A stretch of DNA of 48,977 nt from Oscillospiraceae bacterium. GTDB taxonomy: Bacteria > Bacillota > Clostridia > Oscillospirales > Oscillospiraceae. This document shows positions 38,966 to 46,310 of this stretch, piece after piece. The translations under genes were made by a program, and so were the position numbers. The notes beneath the pieces are model-generated. The model worked only from the letters and a program-made list of their open reading frames with translations. It did no database searches and was not told where the DNA came from. How positions within the stretch are numbered: the first letter of the stretch is position 1; every line of letters begins with the position of its first letter. The stretch covers positions 1 through 48,977 of the forward strand of contig JAFTVV010000024.1 of NCBI GenBank assembly GCA_017465625.1, in the 5' to 3' direction.

Positions 38966-40456
38966 ATGGAAAGAAAGAAAACCCGAAACTGGCCCTTGAT
39001 TTTGCTCTACATATTTATCGGTATTGTCTTTATTTTGGGGTGTATATTGGCCATTTCGGCACTGTGGGTCAACCGCACCTTCTGTGTCAGCTTCACAGAG
39101 CTTCTGTACACGCTGGCAAACTCTCTGGACGGCACCGGCGGCAATATGTTTGGGGTCACACTGCGCAACTGTCTGCTCCCGGCTCTGCCCATTGCCTTAG
39201 GCTACGGGGCGGCTGTATGGTTTTTCGGGTTTTGGCTTCCTGAAAAGAAAAAGCCGATTTTGCGACGCCTTATGCCTGCCGTGATGGGTGCAGTTGCCCT
39301 GATTACCTGCATCTGCGCCTTTCTTTGCGCAGACAGATTGCTGCAGATCACCGATTATTTCGAAGCACGGAACGCGCGCAGCACCCTCTACGAGGAGCAC
39401 TTTGTGCCGGTAGATGAGGCCAACCCCACCGCCCCCGAACAAAAGAAAAATCTTCTGATGATTTATCTCGAGAGTATGGAAACCACATACGCATCAGAGG
39501 ATGCAGGCGGCAGACAGCCGGTAAACTATATGCCCTTTATGACCGCCCTCGCCCGGGATCAAATCTCTTTTTCCGATAAAGAGGGGTTAGGCGGCTTCAT
39601 CAGTGTGCCCGGCACCACCTGGACCATGGGTGCGCTGTTTGCCACCTCCAGCGGCATCCCCTTCTCCTTCCCGGTGGGCGAAAACAGTATGGGCAAATAT
39701 GACCTTTTTGCCTCCGGCGTCACCGCTTTGGGGGACATTTTGGAACGGGATGGGTATTACAATCAATTTCTGTGTGGCTCAGATATCGCCTTTGCCGGAC
39801 GGGATAAGTATTTTCGGGATCACGGCAGCTACGACCTCTACGACCTGCATACCGCCCGTCAGAAGGGCGTGATTCCCTCAGATTATTTTGTGTTTTGGGG
39901 CTATGAGGACTACATTCTCTACGACATTGCCAAAAAGGAGCTGACCGCCCTTTCCCAAAAGAATCAGCCCTTTAATCTGACAATGCTCACCGTTGACCCC
40001 CACCATATCGGCGGCTACATCTGCCCCAAATGCGGAAACGATTACAAAAATCAGACCGCCAACGTCATCTCCTGCGCCGACCGCTTGCTGGAGGAGTTTA
40101 TAAACTGGTGTCAGCAGCAGCCCTTTTATGAAGACACGGTGATCGTCATCATCGGTGACCATCCCCGTATGGACAACAACCTGACCGCAGGTCTGAGCTA
40201 CGAACAGCGCCCGGTCTACAACTGCTTTATGAATACGGACATTGTGCCTCAGGGCGCAGTTTCCAACCGCACCTTTACCGCCATGGACATCTTCCCTACC
40301 GTGCTGGCGGCACTGAATTACCAAATGGAGGGCGACCGCATCGGTTTGGGCACGAATATGTTCTCCGGTGCAAAGACTCTGGCTGAAGAATTAGGTCTCG
40401 GCTATCTGCAGGAAGAGATCAGAAAATATTCTGTATATTACGAACGTTTTTATTAA
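38966..40456 (+). CDS. LTA synthase-family sulfatase / phosphoglycerol transferase
   Basis: The 496-residue protein has about three to four N-terminal membrane helices (residues 10-35, 70-90, 103-125) and an extracytoplasmic alkaline-phosphatase-fold domain. Features are the first metal-site Glu in LLMIYLESMETTY, the candidate catalytic Thr in PGTTWTMGALF (T217/T218), TMLTVDPHH, and the metal-binding VIIGDHPRMD. The GTTWTMG form resembles the OpgB/MdoB branch more than classical LtaS. Such enzymes transfer phosphoglycerol from phosphatidylglycerol to polymer or glycan acceptors on the cell surface. AAGGA lies 8 nt before the ATG. Confidence 0.9.
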   Translation: MERKKTRNWPLILLYIFIGIVFILGCILAISALWVNRTFCVSFTELLYTLANSLDGTGGNMFGVTLRNCLLPALPIALGYGAAVWFFGFWLPEKKKPILRRLMPAVMGAVALITCICAFLCADRLLQITDYFEARNARSTLYEEHFVPVDEANPTAPEQKKNLLMIYLESMETTYASEDAGGRQPVNYMPFMTALARDQISFSDKEGLGGFISVPGTTWTMGALFATSSGIPFSFPVGENSMGKYDLFASGVTALGDILERDGYYNQFLCGSDIAFAGRDKYFRDHGSYDLYDLHTARQKGVIPSDYFVFWGYEDYILYDIAKKELTALSQKNQPFNLTMLTVDPHHIGGYICPKCGNDYKNQTANVISCADRLLEEFINWCQQQPFYEDTVIVIIGDHPRMDNNLTAGLSYEQRPVYNCFMNTDIVPQGAVSNRTFTAMDIFPTVLAALNYQMEGDRIGLGTNMFSGAKTLAEELGLGYLQEEIRKYSVYYERFY

Positions 40457-40464
40457 ACATTTTT

Positions 40465-40502
40465 GGGGTCAGGCGTGTTGCATTGCTTTTGCAGCACGCC
40501 TG
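40465..40502 (+). terminator. Hairpin after the sulfatase gene
   Basis: CAGGCGTGTTGC and GCAGCACGCCTG pair with one bulge around a short loop, soon after the stop codon. There is no T run, so termination strength is uncertain. Its GGGGTCAGGCG arm resembles the terminator at 27535. Confidence 0.5.
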
Positions 40503-40583
40503 CAATTCTTTGAGGCGGTCTATATCCTGCGGACAGGGTGGTGGCTAATAGCCGCCCCTCCTTTTCCGAACCTTTCGGTTTTT

Positions 40584-40639
40584 CTCTCCCTCCGTCAAAA
40601 ATCAGAGATTTTTGCCACCTCCCTCGTCAGAGGGAGGCT
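40584..40639 (-). repeat. Short palindromic repeat, type B copy 1
   Basis: Read on the minus strand it starts GCCTCCCTCTGACGAGGGAG, contains AAAAATCTCTGATTTTT, and ends GACGGAGGGAGAG. It is identical to 41139-41194 over almost its whole length. Its ends match those of type A repeats (40670-40791), with a different interior. Confidence 0.85.
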
Positions 40640-40669
40640 TTAGTCTATAAAACGGCAGCTTTTCCCATT

Positions 40670-40791
40670 GGCTCCCTCTGACGAGGGTAAGCGAAGCGCA
40701 GTCGCGGTAGTGAATGGCTGTCCGGGTGACAGCCAGAGCCGCGACCGGGCCGCCCGCAGGCGGCTGTCAGCGAAGCTGACTGAGGGAGAGA
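40670..40791 (+). repeat. Long palindromic repeat, type A copy 2
   Basis: Starts GGCTCCCTCTGACGAGGG, ends CTGACTGAGGGAGAGA, with nested hairpins such as GGCTGTCC/GGACAGCC-like arms and GCCGCC/GGCGGC between. It aligns with 5306-5429. The final codons and stop of the DUF559 gene (minus strand) lie within it. Confidence 0.85.
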
Positions 40792-41135
40792 TTTTTCACT
40801 GTCAAATCAATGTATTCGCATACGCCGGAAAAATTACGGTCAATATCCAAATTGCAGATTCTGATCACCGTCAAATTCATACACTCTAAGTCTTTTGTGC
40901 GGAGATTATCCTTCTGTGTCTGTTCCGGCGTGTAATGCCCACCCCCGTCCAACTCAACGACTAAGCCGATCTTCGCACAATAGAAATCCACGATGTAATT
41001 TCCTATGGCTTTTTGTCTTTGAAAACGCATTGGGTAATTCCGAAGAAACTCATACCACAGTTTTCGTTCCCATGGGGTCATATTTTTTCTTAACGCCTTT
41101 GCTAAAGGAATGTTGTCCTTATTGTATTCTTTCAA
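40767..41135 (-). CDS. DUF559 endonuclease-like protein embedded in repeats
   Basis: The 122-residue protein matches DUF559, a very-short-patch-repair (Vsr)/PD-(D/E)xK-like nuclease fold. Features are MTPWERKLWYEFLR, RFQRQKAIGNYIVDFYC and LVVELDGGGHYTPEQTQKDNLR; the Asp of IVDFYC and the Glu/Asp of VELDG are the expected metal ligands. No ATG is usable: the frame starts at TTG codons, and the GGAGGG SD 8 nt before the TTG at 41135 lies inside the adjacent type B repeat, while the stop codon lies inside the type A repeat. DUF559 proteins are often solitary; here the coding region fills exactly the space between two related repeats. Confidence 0.88.
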   Translation of the reverse strand: MKEYNKDNIPLAKALRKNMTPWERKLWYEFLRNYPMRFQRQKAIGNYIVDFYCAKIGLVVELDGGGHYTPEQTQKDNLRTKDLECMNLTVIRICNLDIDRNFSGVCEYIDLTVKNLSLSQLR

Positions 41136-41138
41136 TTT

Positions 41139-41194
41139 CTCTCCCTCCGTCAAAAATCAGAGATTTTTGCCACCTCCCTCGTCAGAGGGAGGCT
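41139..41194 (-). repeat. Short palindromic repeat, type B copy 2
   Basis: Near-identical to 40584-40639 and in the same orientation. Its 3' end on the minus strand provides the SD of the DUF559 gene. Confidence 0.88.
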
Positions 41195-41234
41195 CTGGGC
41201 GCGCATAACTTTTCGAAGTGTTCTTTTATATGCA

Positions 41235-41264
41235 AAAATTGGGGTTAGAAAACCCCAATTTTTT
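41235..41264. terminator. Terminator of the FAD oxidoreductase unit
   Basis: AAAATTGGGG and CCCCAATTTT form a 10-bp stem with an 8-nt loop and T/A runs on both sides, 8 bases past the stop of the minus-strand gene at 41272. Confidence 0.85.
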
Positions 41265-41271
41265 ATTTCAA

Positions 41272-42489
41272 TTATAGCTGCACAGGCAGATCCTTTTCGT
41301 GAAGGACCACACCGTTTTCCTGCAGCACTTTTTGCAGCTGTGCAATATCCATTTGGGTAAAATCCGTGCACATTGCTGCCGCTGTACCTGCCGCCTGACC
41401 GGTCACTGCACAACAGGGTATCACGCGCATCAGATCCCACAGGTCTTCCGTGGCATCGGTACAACGACCGGCACAGATCAGATTCTTCACCTGTACAGAA
41501 TACAAAGAGGCAAACGGTACTTCGTAAACAGGCCCGCGCTTCCGCCAGTCGGATACCATACCCACCGAATCGGCCATAAACCGATGATTGTCCGCACTGC
41601 ACATCCGGTATTGACCGACAATGTGACGGGTCATACGAATTTGCGGAATAGTGGCAATGGTTGTGGGCATCAATGTGGGGTGCTTCTGCCGTTTTTGTAT
41701 AATATCCCGTAAAGTGGATGCGTGGGCACACTGCACCATTTGGGAGAGCTCTTTTCCGTCCAGTCCGCCAAATCGTCTGGGAATCAGAAGTTCCGGACCG
41801 TTTCGGTCTTTCTTCTCGCTGTCGGGAATATCGCAAAAGCCCAGCATATTCAGGTTGTAGCCTCGATCGTCCACACCATAGTACCAGGCCGCTAAAATGT
41901 TGCCCTGCTGAAAGGTTTCCGTGGGTGCCTGGGCAAAGGCGGCAATATCACAGTCTCCTGTTGCATCCACCACCGAAGCGGCACAGATTGCCTGTCTGCC
42001 GCTTTTATTTTCAATAATCACGGACTCAATGCGGTTTTCCTGCTTGTGTACTGCCACGGCATAGGTGCCATAGAGAATCTCTACCCCTGCTTTTATGAGC
42101 TCCTGCTCCGCAAGAATTGCAAAAAGCTGGGGATTAAACTGCACTTCAAAACGGGGATCGTCTGCGGTCCTCTGTGCCGGTGTGCTGTCTGCATTCAGCC
42201 AGTTTGCAGGATATCTGTCCTCCGCGCCCATCGAAACAGACAGGCGAAGCAGCTCTTCCGCAATACCAAAAGATACCTGCCTGCCGCAACCGTCGCACAA
42301 GGGCAGATAGATGGTAATCAGTCCTGCGGTGGCCAGACCGCCCAGCATAAACTGTCTTTCCAGCAAAATGACTCGTTTGCCCATACGTGCCGCGGCCAGT
42401 GCCGCACTGATGCCGGCAATACCGCCTCCGCAAACCAGTACATCGCACCGGTCACTTACCGGTGTTGCAATTGTTTCACGAATGATCAC
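41272..42489 (-). CDS. FAD-dependent oxidoreductase (FAD_oxidored family)
   Basis: The roughly 405-residue protein has an N-terminal dinucleotide-binding fold (DVLVCGGGIAGISAALAAARMGKRV...), the substrate-domain stretch GGLATAGLITIYLP, VVDATGDCDIAAFA and the C-terminal FAD loop NLICAGRCTDAT followed by RVIPCCAVTGQAAGTAAA. This is the PF12831 pattern of flavoproteins frequently found in carbohydrate-related gene sets; the reaction is usually unknown. An ATG exists at 42522 inside the upstream mannosidase gene, but GGGGGG 6 nt before a GTG at 42489 selects the shorter product. It follows the GH38 gene by 20 bases in the same operon. Confidence 0.86.
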   Translation of the reverse strand: MIIRETIATPVSDRCDVLVCGGGIAGISAALAAARMGKRVILLERQFMLGGLATAGLITIYLPLCDGCGRQVSFGIAEELLRLSVSMGAEDRYPANWLNADSTPAQRTADDPRFEVQFNPQLFAILAEQELIKAGVEILYGTYAVAVHKQENRIESVIIENKSGRQAICAASVVDATGDCDIAAFAQAPTETFQQGNILAAWYYGVDDRGYNLNMLGFCDIPDSEKKDRNGPELLIPRRFGGLDGKELSQMVQCAHASTLRDIIQKRQKHPTLMPTTIATIPQIRMTRHIVGQYRMCSADNHRFMADSVGMVSDWRKRGPVYEVPFASLYSVQVKNLICAGRCTDATEDLWDLMRVIPCCAVTGQAAGTAAAMCTDFTQMDIAQLQKVLQENGVVLHEKDLPVQL

Positions 42490-42509
42490 CACAGTCCCCC
42501 CTTTTGTTC

Positions 42510-44900
42510 TTATTTGCTCCACTCCATAGCATCCAGTGCGTTCCCCTCTTCATCCAAGGTCACAAGACCGTTGTGGGGTACGTAAACGGAAATTGTGCGG
42601 TCAAAGAGCCTCATATTTACAGAAGCATCCGCACCGTTCATCTCGTACATTCGAAGCACCACTGCCTCACCGTCCTCTTTTTGCTTGACAGCAGAGAGGA
42701 TCACGCCCTTATGATCCAGCTCAATGCAACCCATTTTTTCCGGCAAAGAGCCCTTATGGAAGCTGCTCAGCACTCTGCGCAAGCCATAATTCAGCTGCGC
42801 TGCCTTGCGCTCGTTTTCACTGTGATCGCCACTGGGATACAGGCTATAGGTAAATTCGTGGATGCCCTGATCCATATATTCGTTGAATTCATCACGCTGA
42901 GCAAAATGGTCGGCATAGATAGCGCCGCGCAGTACCGTCAGACGCATCTGTCCGTCACAGGTATCATAGCCGTATTTACAGTCGTTTGCAACGCACAGAT
43001 TGCCGCTGGAGAACCATTTTTGACAGGGCTCTTCCCCGGTGTAGCCCTGACGGGTCACCGTACCGAAAGGAATTTGAGCGGTAACGGTCTCTTCCGTCAT
43101 TGGGAATGTGAATTTCAGCGTTCTGTGCTTTTCGTGGAAGTCCGCTTTTACAGACACCAAAACCTGATCGCTGCCGGCAGTAACCGTATAGGTTCTTTGG
43201 ATCGTAGAGTTTTCGCACACGGAAGAAACCCGAATGGAGGCGCGGACAGCACCCAGCTCGGTCAGTTCAAATCCGGTTGCTCTGAATGTACCACAGGTTT
43301 CTCCCAGATACTTTTTATCGTGGGCCCAGGTATCACAAGCGGTTTCATCCAAAAGGATGGCCTTACAAGGCTGATCGATCAGGACTTTTCCGTTTTTCTT
43401 GTCATAAAGCTTGCAAATATCGCCTGTGGACTTGTCCAGTTCCAGAGCAATCAAGCTGTTTTCCAGTGTATACTCCGTTGCCTGCATTTCAGAAGTGATC
43501 GAATTGCTGCTTTCCTTTTCGGTGAACAGCCGATAGACCGTGTAGCCCATTGCCGGCACTTCCGCCACAAAAGCGGTGTTCATCTTATCTGTGCCGTCGG
43601 TGTGTTCCCCGCGGACAAGCTGGAACGGGATTTCCTTGCCGTCGGCATCGGTCATTTTGCTTGCGTAAGCGTAGACCTGAACCGTCTGCCGCACCGGCCA
43701 GGGATGGATATTAAACACCACAACCGGTGTGCCCAACACCTCGTGCTCCCAAATTGCCCACTGCCCCTTGTCGTGCAGGTCGTATTTATAGGCCGGCAGT
43801 GTTTGACCCTGCAATGTATCAATATGCCACGCGATATTTTGCATTGCGGCATTGATCTCCTGCTCAGTGATGCTCATCGTTTCACCGTACAAGTAGGACG
43901 CATCCTTATAGGCGGTTTTTACGCAGCAACCGTCCAAAATATCGTGGAACTGGTTAAACAGCACATTTTTCCACGCCTTATTCAGCTTTTTGGCAGGATA
44001 CTTTGCCCCCGTCAGCTTGTTTGCCATCAGGCACAGCCGTTCAGCGGCAATCAGGTTTTCTTCACATTTCCGATTGCCTTTTTTGATGGAGGTTTCCGCG
44101 CTGTAGCAGCCACGGGCGTGGTGCTGCAATTCCCCGGCAATGGTCGGAAGCGCTCCATTTCGGACCTTGTCAAAATATGCGCCTACGGTGGAATACCGCA
44201 TTTCCTCACGGTTCATCTCATTGAACCGATGGAGCATGCGGATGGTAGGGCCGCCGCCGTGGTTGCCCACACCGTAAAACGCCATCAAATCCTGATTGGT
44301 AGCATTGGCTTCATCTATAATTTGTTCAAGCTGCGAAACCGCAATGGCAGAGCCATTCAGGTTGTAACGAATGGGAATCCGAAATGCGGTCACACGGCTT
44401 CCGTCGTCACTTTCCCACCAAAACAGGCGTTCATTGCTCCCCTGTTCCTCTTTAGACGGACGCATAAACACATAATTTTCCATACCGCCGGCACGGAGAA
44501 TCTTGGGAATACCGGCATTGTGACCGAAGGAATCCACATTATAGCCGGTGGTGGCCGTTACGCCAAATTTCTCTTTAAAATATCTTTGGCAGATCAAGGT
44601 ATGGCGCAGAAAGCTCTCTCCGCTGGGGATGTTGCAGTCCGGCTGTAAAAACCAGCCGCCAACGATTTCCCAACGCCCCTTTTTTACCATTTCCTGAATT
44701 TCCGCAAACATATCCGGTGCCATTTTTTCAATCCACTGGTAATACACCCCACAGGCAGAAGTGAATTTTGTCTCCGGAAACTCATAAAGCCGGTCTAAGG
44801 CACTTCTATATGTAGCAAGAATTTCAGAAAAGCCATCCTGCCAGCGCCACAGCCAAACAGGATCCAAATGGGCATTTCCAATCATATATACATCCGGCAT
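42510..44900 (-). CDS. Glycoside hydrolase family 38 alpha-mannosidase
   Basis: GH38 enzymes are zinc-dependent retaining alpha-mannosidases. The 796-residue protein begins with the metal motif GNAHLDPVWLWRWQDG (H11, D13 in zinc binding), has QPDCNIPSGES near residue 88 and YNVDSFGHNAG with the nucleophile Asp (D123), followed by YVFMRPSKEEQGSNERLFWW. Central helical and C-terminal beta-sandwich domains make up the rest. No signal peptide is seen, so it acts on imported or recycled mannosides. AAGGAG lies 8 nt before the ATG at 44900 (a TTG at 44906 is too close). It leads an operon with the FAD oxidoreductase. Confidence 0.93.
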   Translation of the reverse strand: MPDVYMIGNAHLDPVWLWRWQDGFSEILATYRSALDRLYEFPETKFTSACGVYYQWIEKMAPDMFAEIQEMVKKGRWEIVGGWFLQPDCNIPSGESFLRHTLICQRYFKEKFGVTATTGYNVDSFGHNAGIPKILRAGGMENYVFMRPSKEEQGSNERLFWWESDDGSRVTAFRIPIRYNLNGSAIAVSQLEQIIDEANATNQDLMAFYGVGNHGGGPTIRMLHRFNEMNREEMRYSTVGAYFDKVRNGALPTIAGELQHHARGCYSAETSIKKGNRKCEENLIAAERLCLMANKLTGAKYPAKKLNKAWKNVLFNQFHDILDGCCVKTAYKDASYLYGETMSITEQEINAAMQNIAWHIDTLQGQTLPAYKYDLHDKGQWAIWEHEVLGTPVVVFNIHPWPVRQTVQVYAYASKMTDADGKEIPFQLVRGEHTDGTDKMNTAFVAEVPAMGYTVYRLFTEKESSNSITSEMQATEYTLENSLIALELDKSTGDICKLYDKKNGKVLIDQPCKAILLDETACDTWAHDKKYLGETCGTFRATGFELTELGAVRASIRVSSVCENSTIQRTYTVTAGSDQVLVSVKADFHEKHRTLKFTFPMTEETVTAQIPFGTVTRQGYTGEEPCQKWFSSGNLCVANDCKYGYDTCDGQMRLTVLRGAIYADHFAQRDEFNEYMDQGIHEFTYSLYPSGDHSENERKAAQLNYGLRRVLSSFHKGSLPEKMGCIELDHKGVILSAVKQKEDGEAVVLRMYEMNGADASVNMRLFDRTISVYVPHNGLVTLDEEGNALDAMEWSK

Positions 44901-45022
44901 ATTCAAAACTCCTTTTTTCAGTCAGCAGACCGTCCGTACAGATCAGCGTGTAAAAATATTTTCCTTTATTTCTCTCCTATAACCACAGAGAAGCTCGATG
45001 GTCATAGGGCAAAAAGCAAGAA

Positions 45023-45077
45023 GGGGCCGCCGCATAATACGGCGGCCCCAGGTTTGTGGGCGTTAGCCCACAAACCT
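45023..45077 (-). terminator. Tandem terminator hairpins of the large modular gene
   Basis: Two perfect hairpins follow the minus-strand stop: AGGTTTGTGGGC-gtta-inverse (45050-45077, 12 bp) and GGGGCCGCCG-7-inverse (45023-45049, 10 bp), the latter followed by TTCTTGC. Confidence 0.8.
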
Positions 45078-45085
45078 CGTAAAAA

Positions 45086-46310
45086 TCAGTTCAGTACAGG
45101 AATGACGAAGACACCTTCGTAGGCTTCCACATCCAGAACGATCTGATTGTTGTTCACAGCAACGTAGGTGATCTCACCCTGATCAATGATGGCTGCGCAC
45201 TTGTAATTGCCATCAGCCAGATTCAAGGTCACGGTGGCATCGGTCATTGTGAAGCTCTTACCGTCACCAACCTTGGAAGAGCCTGCAGAACCGGCGTTGG
45301 TCACCATATATGCCTTGTCACCGTTGTAATCGAACACGCCAACCAAAACATCCTGAGTAGTGGAGACACTTGCCAGACCGTTGGCGGTCAGGTCGATGTT
45401 GTTCTTCAACATACCCAACATTGTGCTGGAAGAACCGGCCTTCACACCGGCTACACCCTTCCAGTTGTATGCCATGAAGATGTTGTCCCAAGCCAGGTAC
45501 TCGTTGTTGACGGTCTTGATGTCATAGTACAAAGCAGTGGGCTTCCAGGTATTGTACTCAACCATACAGCTGTAGTCATCTTCGTGAGAGACATAGGTGT
45601 AGTGGTCAATGTTCTGCACACCGTAAGTCATAGCAACCGCCATCTGCCAACGCAGCTCCTCTGCAGTGGGTGTTGCGTAGGAAGCAGCGGTGGTCTTGTG
45701 ACCGGAGGACAGCATCGTGTACCACTTCTCGGCGGTCTTGGATGCCATAACCTCAAAGTTGTAGAAGTAGTCGGTACGAATGCCCTTTACGCTGGTATCA
45801 TTCGCCTGAGTAATCAGGGAGTAGTTATCCCAAGACAGAACCTCAACACCCAGCTTATCCAGGAACTGCTGGACATAATGGGTTTCATAATTCTTTCCAG
45901 CGATAATCAAGCCATACAAGCCATTCTTGCCAGCACAGGACGGGAACAGGTTGACGTAGAACAGCTTATCAGCAGGCATAACTGCATCAAACTTCTCCTT
46001 CAGATTAGCCAGGTTGTTAAACTCGGTTGCGCAAGGCTCGTCGTACATCAGGAAGCCCAGAACACCGGGATGGCTTGCATAGGAAGGTACGGTTTTGCCG
46101 TCCCAGTTGCGCAGATCCATAATCACGGAGATGCCGTAGCTGTATACACGATCCAGCCATGCATTCACATCGGTGGTGCCAATCCACTGGGTATCAATAC
46201 CCATAATCTTGGTGATACCGGCAGCCTGCAGCTCCTTCAGCTGCTGATCTTCAAATACGTGGTAAGAACCGTTCCACATACCGATCTTCAGCGTTTTTGC
46301 AGAGTTGGGC
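45086..46310 (-). other. TIM-barrel-like catalytic domain of the modular protein
   Basis: This C-terminal region shows alternating strand and helix segments with candidate acidic catalytic residues in YDEP (near 46045) and SWDNY (near 45830). The DEP and DNY motifs recall GH5/GH42-like barrels and DUF4434/4832-type proteins, but I cannot place it in a numbered family. Confidence 0.55.

Noticed and set aside
42504-44648. 714-residue plus-strand open frame opposite the GH38 gene
   Set aside because: Low-complexity, no SD, no domain; the minus strand encodes an intact GH38 enzyme.
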